From: CADEFX01 sp050260355
GTDB taxonomy: Bacteria; Pseudomonadota; Alphaproteobacteria; Rhizobiales; Hyphomicrobiaceae
NCBI GenBank assembly: GCA_050260355.1
Contig: JBLNBZ010000098.1
Coordinates: 1-57,958, forward strand
Direction: 5' to 3'
Length of the DNA: 57,958 nt
Every line of letters starts with the position of its first letter. The first letter of the stretch is position 1. Both the position numbers and the translations under genes were made by a program. Positions 28,859-37,973 of the stretch are shown in pieces. The notes under the pieces are model-generated. The model was not told the origin of the DNA. It saw nothing but the letters and a program-made list of their open reading frames with translations, and did no database searches.

Positions 28859-30418
28859 CTAAGGCAGCGGCAGGGTTTCGTGCTCGCGCAACTTGGTGCC
28901 GGAGATCGCATCGACCTCGACCAACCGCACGCGGAACCCCCAGAGGCGAGCCACGTGCATGAGCGTGCGGTCGCACTCCTCCTTGTCGAGCAGGACGCCA
29001 TCGCGCACGAAGTGCGTGAGCACGAGACGCCGGCTGCCGGCAAGGTCGGCATCGGTGACTTGGATGTCGGGATCCTGCTGCGAGACGTCGTACAGGCGGC
29101 CGAGGATACGGCGCACGTTGCGATACCCCAGCTCGTCGTGGATTGCTTCCACGCGCATCGCTGGACTGTCCGACTCATCCCGCAGATGGAACAGCCGGAA
29201 GTCGCGGATCACCTTCGGGCTCAGATACTGCAGAATGAAGCTCTCGTCGCGGAAATCGGCCCACGCCTGGCGCAGCACGGCCATATAGTCCGACTTGCCG
29301 GCGATATCGGGAAACCAGGCCTCATCCTCTTTGGTTGGCTCGGTGCAGATGCGCTTGATGTCACGCATCATGGCAAAGCCGAGCGCATAGGGGTTTAGGC
29401 CGGAGTAGCCGCGCTCCGAGAACGCCGGCTGATAGATCACCGAGGAGTGCATGTGCATGAACTCGAGCATCGAGCCTTCGGTGAGCAGGCCGCGCTCGTA
29501 CATCCTGTTGATGATCTCGTAGTGGACGAACGTGGCACAGCCTTCGTTCATCACCTTGGTCTGACGCTGCGGGTAGAAGTACTGCGACAGCACCCGCACG
29601 ATGCGCAGCAACTCCCGCTTCCAGCCTTCGAGCTTGGGAGCATTCTTCTCGAGGAAGTACAGCAGGTTCTCCTCGGGCAGCGAAAGCGCCTGCTGCTCGG
29701 CCTTGTTTTCCTCGGGCTTCTCGCGCTCTTTGGTCTTCGACCGCGGGAGCGTGCGCCACAACTCGTTGTAGATCTCGATGGCGTACTCGCGGCGCCTCAT
29801 CTCGCGCTCGCGCTCGCGAGCAGCATCGTGCCGCCGCCGAGGGCGCGCGTTGCGGCTGACGCCCTGGTTCATCAGCGCATGCGCAGCGTCGAGCACGGCC
29901 TCGACCGCCGACAGCCCGTAGCGCTCCTCGCACTCGGCCACGAAGCGCTTGGCAAAGGCCAGATACTCCAGGATGGCATCGGCCTGGGTCCACTGCCGGA
30001 AGAGGTAGTTGTTCTTGAAGAAGTGGTTGTGCCCCATGGCAGCGTGCGCCATGACCAGCGTCTGCATCGTCATGGAGTTCTCCTCCATGATGTAGTTGAT
30101 GCAGGGATCGGAGTTGATCACGATCTCGAACGCCAGCGAGCGGAAGCCCTTGCGGTAGAGCACGTCGTCGCGCGCGAAGCGCTTGCCGAACGACCAGTGC
30201 CGGTACATGACCGGCATGCCGATCGAGGAATACGCGTCGAGCATCTGCTCGGCGGTGATCACCTCGATCTGGTTGCGATAGATGTCGAGCCCGAGCTCGC
30301 CGAGGCCGATCTCGGCGATCGCGTCATAGGTCTCGCGCAGCAGCTCGAAGCTCCACTCCGGTCCATCGAACAGGGGCTTGGCCGCGCGCGGTTTGTCCAG
30401 CATGGCGACGTTCCTCAC
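28859..30418 (-). CDS. SpoVR family protein
   Basis: SpoVR proteins (YcgB in E. coli) are cytoplasmic, of unknown activity, and nearly always lie with PrkA and YeaH. Seen: PLFDGPEWSFELLRETYDAI at the start, YRHWSFGKRFARDDVLYRKG, and conserved His/Glu-rich segments such as AHAAMGHNHFFKNNYLFRQWT and FVHYEIINRMYERGLLTEGSMLEFMHMHSSVIYQPAFSERGYSGLNPYALGFAM. Length 519 is typical. Its start overlaps the yeaH stop by 4 bp (ATGA). A basic run (~200-212) sits in the variable middle. It may be phosphorylated or activated by PrkA, which is inference from co-occurrence. Confidence 0.94.
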   Translation of the reverse strand: MRNVAMLDKPRAAKPLFDGPEWSFELLRETYDAIAEIGLGELGLDIYRNQIEVITAEQMLDAYSSIGMPVMYRHWSFGKRFARDDVLYRKGFRSLAFEIVINSDPCINYIMEENSMTMQTLVMAHAAMGHNHFFKNNYLFRQWTQADAILEYLAFAKRFVAECEERYGLSAVEAVLDAAHALMNQGVSRNARPRRRHDAAREREREMRRREYAIEIYNELWRTLPRSKTKEREKPEENKAEQQALSLPEENLLYFLEKNAPKLEGWKRELLRIVRVLSQYFYPQRQTKVMNEGCATFVHYEIINRMYERGLLTEGSMLEFMHMHSSVIYQPAFSERGYSGLNPYALGFAMMRDIKRICTEPTKEDEAWFPDIAGKSDYMAVLRQAWADFRDESFILQYLSPKVIRDFRLFHLRDESDSPAMRVEAIHDELGYRNVRRILGRLYDVSQQDPDIQVTDADLAGSRRLVLTHFVRDGVLLDKEECDRTLMHVARLWGFRVRLVEVDAISGTKLREHETLPLP

Positions 30419-31692
30419 GCAGCGGCCGAGCTCGAGAACAGGTCATGGAAGACCGGGAAGATCTCGCCGGGGTTGGAAACGCGCCGCATGGCGAAATGCT
30501 TGTGGCGATCGGCCACTTCCTTGTAGCCGTGCCAGACGATGGTCTCGCCCGGGCCCGGCCGCTCACTCACCTCGATATACGCGAAATACTGGCTCGCCGG
30601 CAGCAGCCTGTGCTCCACGAGCTCCAGGCAGTGGCCCATGTCATCGGGGATATTGTCGCCGTCCGACGCCTGCGCTGCGTAGATATTCCAGTCGTCGGGG
30701 GAATAACGCGCGCGCACGATGCGGTCCATCTCCTCGAGTGCCGTTGAGATGACGGTGCCGCCGGTCTCCACGCCCCTGAAGAACGTCTCCTCGTCCACCT
30801 CGCTGGCCGTGCTGGTGTGGCGTATGAAGACCACATCCACCTCGCGATAGTGCCGCGACAGGAACACGTGCAGCAGCATGAAGAAGCGTTTCGCCAGGTC
30901 TTTCAACGGCTCGGTCATGGAAGCCGAGGCATCCATCAGGCAGAACATCACCGCCTGCGTCGATGGCTTGGGCACGCGCTCGAACCTGTTGTACTGCAAA
31001 TCCAGCGGGTCGACGTAGGCAATGGTCCGGCGCAGATTGATGACGCGCTGCAGCCGCGCCTTGATCTCGGCAATGCGATACTCGTCCCGCGGCGTCTCTG
31101 CCTCCGCGAGGGCAAGCTCCTCCTCGAGCTGCTTGACCTCCTCTCCCTTCGGGCGCCGCAAGGCGATCCTGCGGGCGAGGCTGCGCCGCATGGTGCGCAC
31201 GCGGTTGAGCTTGGCCGGCGGGCCGTCGGTGGTATAGCCGGCGCGCTGCGGCACCGGCGATTTCATGTCCTTGAGCTTCGTCTTGACGAGATTGGGGAGC
31301 TTGAGATCCTCGAAAAATACGTCGAGAAACTCCTCCTTCGACAGAGTGAAGACGAAGTCGTCCTCGCCTGAGCCGTCCGCGCTCGCCTGACCGCCGCGAC
31401 CACCACCCCCGCCGCCCTGCGGCTTGGAGATCAGGTCGCCGACCTTGTAGTCCTTGTTGCCCGGCAAGATCATGTCGCGGTTGCCGGTATCACGGCTGTG
31501 CGCGAACTGCGGCTCGCGCACGCTCTTTGACCGTATCGAGATCTTCTCCGAGCCCTCGACCTCGGTGACCTTGCGCTTCTTCAGGGCATCCCGGACGGCA
31601 TCGCGAATGTCGGCCTTGGCCCGGCGAACGAAGCGTTGCCGGTTGCCAAGGCTTTTCGACTTCGGATTTAGCCTCCGGTCGATGATGTTCAT
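30415..31692 (-). CDS. yeaH: DUF444 protein (YeaH/YhbH) with von Willebrand A-like domain
   Basis: Partner of the PrkA kinase; the E. coli pair YeaG-YeaH is induced on nitrogen starvation. The N-terminus has the family feature RRLNPKSKSLGNRQRFVRRAKADIRDAV, then IRSKSVREPQFAH; a Gly-rich stretch at ~97-104 is followed by the VWA domain with a MIDAS-like DASASM near 270 and SDGDNIPDDM. Length 425 is typical. It follows prkA by 25 bp and overlaps spoVR by 4 bp. The exact biochemical role is unknown; the VWA domain suggests protein or metal binding. Confidence 0.94.
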   Translation of the reverse strand: MNIIDRRLNPKSKSLGNRQRFVRRAKADIRDAVRDALKKRKVTEVEGSEKISIRSKSVREPQFAHSRDTGNRDMILPGNKDYKVGDLISKPQGGGGGGRGGQASADGSGEDDFVFTLSKEEFLDVFFEDLKLPNLVKTKLKDMKSPVPQRAGYTTDGPPAKLNRVRTMRRSLARRIALRRPKGEEVKQLEEELALAEAETPRDEYRIAEIKARLQRVINLRRTIAYVDPLDLQYNRFERVPKPSTQAVMFCLMDASASMTEPLKDLAKRFFMLLHVFLSRHYREVDVVFIRHTSTASEVDEETFFRGVETGGTVISTALEEMDRIVRARYSPDDWNIYAAQASDGDNIPDDMGHCLELVEHRLLPASQYFAYIEVSERPGPGETIVWHGYKEVADRHKHFAMRRVSNPGEIFPVFHDLFSSSAAA

Positions 31693-31717
31693 GGACTACG
31701 CGATCCCGCCGGCCTCT

Positions 31718-33664
31718 TCAGCCAGACTTCTTCACCCGCATGTACCATTCGACGAGCCGGCGTACCTGGCGCTTGGTGTAGCCACGCTCGACCATGCGGT
31801 CCACGAACTCGTGGTGCTTCTTCTCGGCCTCGCTGTCCTTCTTGGCGCCGAAGCTGATGACCGGCAGCAGATCCTCGACCTGGCTGAACATGCGCCGCTC
31901 GATCACATCGCGGATCTTCTCGTAGCTCGTCCAATCCGGGTTCTTGCCGCCGTTGCGGGCCCGCGCTCTGAGCGAGAACTTGACCACCTCGTAGCGGAAA
32001 TCCTTGGGATTGGCGATGCCGGCCGGCTTCTCGATCTTGGACAGCTCCTGGTCGAGAAGCTCGCGGCTCATGAGCTGGCCCGTGTCGGGGTCCTTGAAGT
32101 CATGGTCCTCGATCCAGGCGTCCGCGTAGGCCACGTAGCGGTCGAACAGGTTCTGCCCATAGTCGTTGTACGATTCCAGGTAGGCCTTCTGGATCTCGTT
32201 GCCGATGAACTCGGCATAACGCGGCGCCAGCTCCTCCTTGATGAACTCGAGGTAACGCGACTCGGTCTCCTCGGGGAGCTGCTCGCGCTTGATCGACTGC
32301 TCCAGCACATACATCAGGTGCACCGGATCGGCGCCGATCTCATGACTGTCGTAGTTGAACGTCTCCGACAGGATCTTGTAGGCGAACCGGGTCGAGGCGC
32401 CGTCCATGCCTTCCGTCACGCCGGCAGCGTCACGGTACTCCTGCATGGTGCGGGCCTGCGGGTCGGTGTCCTTGAGGCTTTCACCGTCGTAGACCCGCAT
32501 CTTGGAGTGCAGCGCCGAATTCTCGTGCTCCTTGAGACGGGTTAGCACGGAGAACTGCGCCAGCATCTCGAGCGTGCCCGGCGCGCAAGGGGCCGTCGCA
32601 AGCTCGCTGGCCTTCAACAGCTTCTCGTAGATGTGCTTCTCGTCGGTGACACGCAGGCAATACGGGACCTTGATGACGCAGATACGGTCGAGGAAGGCCT
32701 CGTTCGTGCGGTTGGAACGGAAGCTCGTCCACTCACTCTCGTTCGAGTGGGCGATGATGATGCCCTGGTAGGGCATGGCCCCGACGTTCTCGGTGCCGAC
32801 GTAGGTTCGGTCCTGGGTCGCCGTCAGCAGCGGATGCAGCATCTTGAGCGGCGCCTTGAACATCTCGACGAACTCGAGCAAGCCCTGCGTCGTGCGGTTG
32901 AGGCCACCCGAGTAGGAATAGGCGTCGGCATCGTTCTGCCCGTAATGCTCGAGCTTTCTAATGTCGACCTTGCCCACGAGCGCGGAGATGTCCTGGTTGT
33001 TCTCGTCACCCGGCTCCGTCTTCGCCACGCAGATCTGGCGCAGCTTGGACGGATAGAGCTTGACCACCGAGAACTTGGAGATGTCGCCGCCGAACTCGTC
33101 GAGCCGCTTCACGGCCCACGGCGAGATGTAGCCTGACAGCACGCGCTCCGGAATGCCGTACTTGTCCTCCAGATGACTAGCCATTGTCTCCGGATTGAAG
33201 AGGCCGAGCGGGCTTTCGAAAATCGGGCTCGTCTCCTGGCCTGCGCGCAGCACGTAGATCGGGCACTGCTCCATGAGGTCCTTCAGGCGATCGGCCAGGG
33301 ACGACTTGCCGCCGCCGACAGGGCCGAGCAGGTAAAGGATCTGCTTGCGCTCTTCCAAGCCCTGAGCCGCGTGCCGGAAGTAGCCGACGATGCGCTCGAT
33401 CGTCTCCTCGAGGCCGAAGAAATCCTTGAACGCCGGATAGACCTTGATCGTCCGGTTCATGAAGATGCGGCCGAGCCGGGGATCCTCCGCCGTGTTGACC
33501 ATGATCGGATCGCCGATAGCCTTCAGCATGCGCTCGGCCGCCGTGGCATACATCGAGGGGTCCTTGCGGCAGCCCTCGAGGTAATCCTTCAGCGGCATCA
33601 CGACCTGCTTATGCCGGTCGTAAGCCTGCGAATAGATGTCGAAGATCTCGCTGCGCGTCGCCAT
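31718..33664 (-). CDS. prkA: PrkA family serine protein kinase / AAA ATPase
   Basis: PrkA (YeaG in E. coli) combines an N-terminal AAA region with a C-terminal kinase-like part and is linked to stress and nitrogen-starvation responses. Seen: DFFGLEETIERIVGYFRHAAQGLEERKQILYLLGPVGGGKSSL (P-loop 114-122), ALVGKVDIRKL with YSGGLNRTTQGLLEFVEMFKAPL, IIAHSNESEW, and FLDRICVIKVPYCLRV. Length 648 is typical. ATG with AGGG about 8 bases upstream. It opens a three-gene operon with yeaH and spoVR and has a sigma-54-like promoter about 106 bp before the start codon. Confidence 0.96.
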   Translation of the reverse strand: MATRSEIFDIYSQAYDRHKQVVMPLKDYLEGCRKDPSMYATAAERMLKAIGDPIMVNTAEDPRLGRIFMNRTIKVYPAFKDFFGLEETIERIVGYFRHAAQGLEERKQILYLLGPVGGGKSSLADRLKDLMEQCPIYVLRAGQETSPIFESPLGLFNPETMASHLEDKYGIPERVLSGYISPWAVKRLDEFGGDISKFSVVKLYPSKLRQICVAKTEPGDENNQDISALVGKVDIRKLEHYGQNDADAYSYSGGLNRTTQGLLEFVEMFKAPLKMLHPLLTATQDRTYVGTENVGAMPYQGIIIAHSNESEWTSFRSNRTNEAFLDRICVIKVPYCLRVTDEKHIYEKLLKASELATAPCAPGTLEMLAQFSVLTRLKEHENSALHSKMRVYDGESLKDTDPQARTMQEYRDAAGVTEGMDGASTRFAYKILSETFNYDSHEIGADPVHLMYVLEQSIKREQLPEETESRYLEFIKEELAPRYAEFIGNEIQKAYLESYNDYGQNLFDRYVAYADAWIEDHDFKDPDTGQLMSRELLDQELSKIEKPAGIANPKDFRYEVVKFSLRARARNGGKNPDWTSYEKIRDVIERRMFSQVEDLLPVISFGAKKDSEAEKKHHEFVDRMVERGYTKRQVRRLVEWYMRVKKSG

Positions 33665-34194
33665 ATCACTGCCCTGCGATGGTTAGAGTCAGTCCGTCAA
33701 TCTCCGCCCCGCCCTCCCTTGGCTGGGGCCACCCCCATCGAGCGTTCGCAATCTCATATAGACATCCTACGCCAAGATCGTGCCGCGGGAATGGCGCTGG
33801 GTCGTTTGGGTCGCAGGATGGTTCATCCGCAACACCCGCGCCCCGACCCAGCCGGCCTGGCTGACAAAGGTGGGTCTTTTCGTCCCAGACGTCCCTTGCA
33901 ACGCTTGGCGGAGGCCACATGACGCCCAAAAACCCTCCTGAGCGCATCCGGTTGCATCCGAGCCCAGAGCTATGGCTCGCAAACACGCTCTAACAACGGC
34001 AGCACCTAGACAAACGGTCCGGTAGGAAAGTTTCCATCGCTGCTAGTCTCTATTGACAACGCGGCGTGGGTGCATGGTGCCCGATTCGCCGGGCAACCGA
34101 TGCTCTTACCCACACCTTGACCGCAATTGCTCCTATTGTGTCATGAAGGTGACAGGGTGGTGTTTTTCAAGGCATTGGGCCGCCGGAGTAGGCA
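33665..34194. other. Divergent intergenic region between prkA and the aldo/keto reductase gene
   Basis: 530 bp without a recognisable gene. Short open frames on the minus strand (for example 33666-33986) show no domain and no ribosome site. It should hold the promoters of the prkA operon (minus, see the sigma-54-like element) and of the reductase (plus). A TTGACA at 34053 has no matching -10 at the right distance. Confidence 0.5.
33770..33785 (-). promoter_or_regulatory. Sigma-54-like promoter of the prkA operon
   Basis: On the minus strand CGGCACGATCTTGGCG matches the -24/-12 consensus TGGCACG-N4-TTGC closely: the essential GG and GC are 10 bases apart, with CACG after GG. Mismatches are the first base and one T of the -12 box. 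It would start transcription about 95 bases before the prkA start codon. The E. coli counterpart yeaGH is known to be sigma-54 and NtrC controlled, which strengthens the call. Confidence 0.6.
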
Positions 34195-35205
34195 ATGACC
34201 AAGGCAAGTGATCGCTGTCGGCTGGGGCGGTCGAACGTGCAGGTGTCGCGCCTGGGGTTCGGCACGACCGCGCTCGGCAACCTCATGCGCGTGACGCCGG
34301 CCGAGGAGGCCGCTGCGGCCGTCGATGCCGCCTGGGGCGCAGGGCTGAGGTATTTCGACACTGCTCCTCAATACGGGCAGGGACTGGCGGAGGAGCGCCT
34401 GGGCGCCGCGCTGGCAGGCCGGACGCGATCCGACTGGGTGCTGTCGACGAAGGTGGGCAAGCTCCTGCGGCCCACGCCCGACGGGCGCGCGCCCAGCGGC
34501 CTGTTCGTCGGCGCCGGAGCGCACGAGATCGAGTTCGACTACAGCTACGACGGCACCATGCGCTCGCTCGAGTCGAGCTTGCGGCGGCTCGGCGCCGATC
34601 GCGTGGACATTGCGCTGATCCACGACGTGAACCGCCGCTATCATGGAGACAACGTTTACCAGCGGCTGGCCGAGGCCAAGGCCGGCGCCGTGAAGGCCCT
34701 GTCCAAGCTGCGCAGCGAGGGCGTCATCGGCGCTTTCGGCCCAGCCTTCAACGATGTCGACATTCTAATGACATTTGTCAGCGAGGCCGAGGTCGACTGC
34801 CTGATGCTGCCGCGCGGCTACTCGCTCTTGAACCAGCAGGCGGCGACCGAGCTGCTTCCCGAGTGCCTGCGGCGCACCGTGTCGGTCCTGATTGCCTCTC
34901 CTTTCGAGTCGGGCATCCTGGCCACCGGCTCCGTCCCTGGCGCGACCTACCTCTATGCTCCAGCCGACGAGGAGGTGCATGCCCGCGTGCGGCGGCTAGA
35001 AGCCGTGTGCCGCGACTATGACACCCCTCTGGCGGCTGCGGCGCTGCAGTTCCCCGCCCGCCATCCCGCCATCGCCAGCGTGGTCGTCGGCATGCGCAGT
35101 GCGGCTGAGGTCGCGGCCAACATTGCCTCGATCGGCAGGCCGATCCCCTCCGAGTTTTGGGGGGCGCTGGAGCGCGAACAATTGATCGCGCCGCTCAACG
35201 CGTGA
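34195..35205 (+). CDS. Aldo/keto reductase
   Basis: NADPH- or NAD-linked oxidoreductase with the (beta/alpha)8 fold. Catalytic tetrad residues are visible: Asp in YFDTAPQYG with its Tyr, Lys in VLSTKVGKLL, and His in IALIHDVNRRYHG. The sequence resembles the D-threo-aldose 1-dehydrogenase / pyridoxal 4-dehydrogenase branch (start CRLGRSNVQVSRLGFGTTALGNLMR). ATG with GGAG about 7 bases upstream. 336 residues. It converges on the cupin gene after 18 bp. Whether it works on sugars such as L-fucose or on pyridoxal is not decidable here. Confidence 0.92.
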   Translation: MTKASDRCRLGRSNVQVSRLGFGTTALGNLMRVTPAEEAAAAVDAAWGAGLRYFDTAPQYGQGLAEERLGAALAGRTRSDWVLSTKVGKLLRPTPDGRAPSGLFVGAGAHEIEFDYSYDGTMRSLESSLRRLGADRVDIALIHDVNRRYHGDNVYQRLAEAKAGAVKALSKLRSEGVIGAFGPAFNDVDILMTFVSEAEVDCLMLPRGYSLLNQQAATELLPECLRRTVSVLIASPFESGILATGSVPGATYLYAPADEEVHARVRRLEAVCRDYDTPLAAAALQFPARHPAIASVVVGMRSAAEVAANIASIGRPIPSEFWGALEREQLIAPLNA

Positions 35206-35223
35206 ACGCCTCGCAGCGGCGGA

Positions 35224-35649
35224 TCAGGGCACGTTGACGCTGAGGGGCTTGTCCTTCTCAACGATCCACACCGAGATGAACTTGGCGGGGACCTGGCCGA
35301 CGCTCTTGGGCCGATGCGCCTTATTGGCTCCGACGTGCATGGCCTCGCCCGCCTTGACGCGCACACTCGGAGCGCCTTCGACCTCGACCTCCACCTCGCC
35401 TTCCAGCAAGACCACCAGCTCATCGCCGGGATGGACATGACGCGGGGCGGCAAGCCCTGGCGGCACCTCCCCGCGGCCGACCACAGCGTTGTAGCCTTGC
35501 GCGGCGATGGGCGTGGTCAGCAGGGTCGTCCGCTTGATTTCGCCCGGAGCCTGGGCCGTCGTCACTGCTGTAGAGGCAGCCACCCCGGCAACGAGCCCGA
35601 TCAGGACGCAAACACACGGCAACAGCGCCCTGTGCAAGGTGTCATGCAC
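35224..35649 (-). CDS. Secreted cupin-domain protein
   Basis: Small exported beta-barrel protein. A signal peptide covers residues ~1-33 (hydrophobic core LLPCVCVLIGLVAGVAAST, likely cleavage after TAQA). The cupin follows: PRHVHPGDELVVLLEGEVEVEVEG contains the metal-binding H-x-H and Glu of cupin motif 1, and motif 2 appears as VGANKAHRPKSVG. Length 141. Cupins of this single-domain type may be enzymes or ligand-binding proteins; no substrate is evident. It lies 43 bp downstream of the acyl-CoA dehydrogenase beta-type gene on the same strand. Confidence 0.88.
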   Translation of the reverse strand: MHDTLHRALLPCVCVLIGLVAGVAASTAVTTAQAPGEIKRTTLLTTPIAAQGYNAVVGRGEVPPGLAAPRHVHPGDELVVLLEGEVEVEVEGAPSVRVKAGEAMHVGANKAHRPKSVGQVPAKFISVWIVEKDKPLSVNVP

Positions 35650-35692
35650 CGCAATCCCTCCCTGAAAAGGCTTATCAGCACTTGGTTTGGGC

Positions 35693-36718
35693 TCAGGCGG
35701 TCCCCGTCAGCGTCGCCCAGAGCCGATCCGCCCCGCGCGCCGCCACCGAGCGTCCAATCTCCGCCTGCCAATAGGTCTCGGAGCCGAACTCGTCGCGCCA
35801 CGACCAAAGCCGCCGCGTGGCGTAGTGCAGCGGATGCTCGCGCGTGAAGCCCATCGCGCCGAAGGCCTGATGTGCGATCGCCGCACCCTTCCCGGCAGCT
35901 TCGCCGGTGCGCGCCTTGGCAACGCCGATCGCGAAGCGATCCGGCACCAGGGTCGAAGCCTCGATTGCCAGGTCGGCCGCGGCCCCTGCCGCTGCGGACT
36001 CCGCCGCAAGTTGCGCCAGCATATGCTGAATGGCCTGAAACTTGGCGATCGGCTTGCCGAACTGAACGCGGTCGTTGGCCCACGTCAAGCAATGATCGAG
36101 CACGCGGGCCAGGGCGCCGGACATCTGGACTGCGCGCAGCAGCGCTCCCTCGGCCTCCACCACACCCGCCGCGCCGGCGAGCGGCGCCGAGGCAAGAACC
36201 TTCGCCTTGGTCAGGTCGATGTCATCGCGTGGCTCTCCCGCCATGCTGAAGCTTCGACCGACAACCGCGCCCGACGCGTCCGCCAACACCAGCTCATTGC
36301 CCGTCCCCAGCAGGATGCCACCGGCCTTTCCGCCCCATGCGACCGCTCCTGCGCGGCCCGCAAGCCGGCCATTTGCCAGCGATACACCCGAGCATGCGCT
36401 CGGCGCCGCCACGGAGAGCGGCCCGTCGGGAATGGCGAGGCCTGCGCGGCCGAGCAGACGGCGCGCGATCACGGTCTCGCCAAGCGGAACGGGCACAGCG
36501 TGATAGGCTGAGCGCTGCACGAGCGCCATGACATCGCCAAAGCCGAGGTCGCCGTCGGCGGTCTCGCCGATGGCCGTCATGCCTTGCTCGTCAAGCGCTG
36601 ACCACAGCTTTTGCGGCCAGTCGGCCCCGCCGTCGGCCGCAACACGCGCCGCGACGTCGAGCGTGTCCTCTACGATTCGGTCCAGCGACCGCAGCATCAA
36701 GTCGCGCATCTCGCTCAT
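35693..36718 (-). CDS. Acyl-CoA dehydrogenase family protein, smaller subunit
   Basis: Member of the acyl-CoA dehydrogenase fold but shorter and more divergent (341 residues) than usual. The C-terminal half has the recognisable AKFQAIQHMLAQLAAESAAAGAAADLA and AHQAFGAMGFTREHPLHYATRRLWSW, like the partner subunits of two-chain acyl-CoA dehydrogenases of steroid side-chain breakdown (FadE28/FadE29 type). The catalytic Glu of single-chain enzymes is not visible at the usual place. Its start overlaps the stop of the larger subunit gene by 4 bp (ATGA), pointing to a heteromeric enzyme. Confidence 0.85.
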   Translation of the reverse strand: MSEMRDLMLRSLDRIVEDTLDVAARVAADGGADWPQKLWSALDEQGMTAIGETADGDLGFGDVMALVQRSAYHAVPVPLGETVIARRLLGRAGLAIPDGPLSVAAPSACSGVSLANGRLAGRAGAVAWGGKAGGILLGTGNELVLADASGAVVGRSFSMAGEPRDDIDLTKAKVLASAPLAGAAGVVEAEGALLRAVQMSGALARVLDHCLTWANDRVQFGKPIAKFQAIQHMLAQLAAESAAAGAAADLAIEASTLVPDRFAIGVAKARTGEAAGKGAAIAHQAFGAMGFTREHPLHYATRRLWSWRDEFGSETYWQAEIGRSVAARGADRLWATLTGTA

Positions 36719-37866
36719 CTGAGGCCGAGCCCCCTCGCGATCATGCCTCGCAGAATCTCGCGCGTGCCGCCGCGTATCGAGTAGGAGGGCGCCTGCTGCA
36801 GCGAGAGCTGTTGCAGTGCGTCGTAGGGCCTTTCGCCCAATGGCCGACGCGGCTCGAGCGGCAGCACCCGCCGCACGACCTCGGGAATCTCCTGCTCGAG
36901 CGTGGTGCCGAGATCTTTCACGAGGGCCGCCTCGGTGACCGGCGACTCACCCTTCTCCAGCAGTCCCGCGATCGAGGTCGACATGCGCCGCAGGGTTGCC
37001 AGGTGCGCCACCACGCGCCCCAGCTCGGCCGCAGCTGCCGAGGTGGGTTCGCTGCCCAGCTCCCGGAAGGCCTCGACCAGGAGCGGGTAGGTGGACATGA
37101 ACCGATCGGGCCCCGAGCGCTCGAAAGCGAGCTCGGAGGTCACCATGGCCCAGCCCTGCCCCTCGCCTCCGACGCTCATGTCCGCCGGCACGAACACGTC
37201 GTCGAACGTCACCTCGTTGAATTCGTGGCTGCCGTATACGTTGATAATCGGCCGGATGGTGATGCCTGGCGATTTCAAGTCGACGATGAGCTGCGTGAGC
37301 CCGACATGGCGCTCCTCGGGCCGGCCGCCGGTGCGCACCAGGGCAATGAGATAGTGCGCCATGTGGGCGTAGCTGGTCCACACCTTGCGGCCATTGACGC
37401 GCCAGCCGCCATCGACCTTTGTTGCGCGCGTCTTCACGCTGGCGAGGTCCGAGCCGGTGTCCGGCTCGCTCATGCCGATGGCGAAGAAGCAGCGGCCGGC
37501 GGCAATCTCCGGCAGGATCATCTTCTTTGCGCGCTCGCTGCCGTGCCGCAGGATCTGCGGCCCGCTTTGCCGATCCGCGATCCAGTGCGCCAGCACCGGC
37601 GCGCCGGCTGCGAGCATCTCCTCGACCACGACGTAGCGCTCGAGCGCCGAGCGCTCATGCCCGCCATAGGCCTTCGGCCATGTCATGCCGAGATAGCCGC
37701 GCTCTCCGCATTTGGCACTGAACGCGGGATCGGCGGTCGCCATGGCCCCGACGGCCGGCCTGAAGGCCCCTTTGGCAATCTCCTCCTCGAGAAATGCCCG
37801 GACCTCAGCCCGCAGCCTGGCTGCGCCAGGAGGCATGACAACGGGCTCGAACCTGAACTCGGCCAT
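36715..37866 (-). CDS. Acyl-CoA dehydrogenase, larger subunit
   Basis: FAD-dependent alpha,beta-desaturase of a CoA thioester. Seen: GYLGMTWPKAYGGHERSALERYVVVEEMLAAGAP, FFAIGMSEPDTGSDLASVKTRATKVDGGWRVNGRKVWTS (FAD/substrate motif), FNEVTFDDVFVPADMSVGGEGQGW and the C-terminal GGTREILRGMIARGLGLR. Start at MAEFRFEP (383 residues); the frame runs 20 codons further upstream. The catalytic Glu near the C-terminus of medium-chain enzymes is replaced here (SIRGGTREI), so it probably uses the alternate position. Divergent from the CoA-transferase gene by 107 bp; the substrate is not known. Confidence 0.91.
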   Translation of the reverse strand: MAEFRFEPVVMPPGAARLRAEVRAFLEEEIAKGAFRPAVGAMATADPAFSAKCGERGYLGMTWPKAYGGHERSALERYVVVEEMLAAGAPVLAHWIADRQSGPQILRHGSERAKKMILPEIAAGRCFFAIGMSEPDTGSDLASVKTRATKVDGGWRVNGRKVWTSYAHMAHYLIALVRTGGRPEERHVGLTQLIVDLKSPGITIRPIINVYGSHEFNEVTFDDVFVPADMSVGGEGQGWAMVTSELAFERSGPDRFMSTYPLLVEAFRELGSEPTSAAAAELGRVVAHLATLRRMSTSIAGLLEKGESPVTEAALVKDLGTTLEQEIPEVVRRVLPLEPRRPLGERPYDALQQLSLQQAPSYSIRGGTREILRGMIARGLGLR

Positions 37867-37973
37867 GATCGCGTGCTCAATGTCGTTTCCTCGCCGCCAG
37901 TATGCCGTTGTCGCGCACGCGAACAAGCGTCAAATTGCGGCCCTTACGCATCGCCAGCACAATCGGAGTCGCA

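Noticed and set aside
33666..33986. 106-residue minus-strand open frame between prkA and the aldo/keto reductase
   Set aside because: No domain and no ribosome site, and it covers the sigma-54-like promoter region of prkA.
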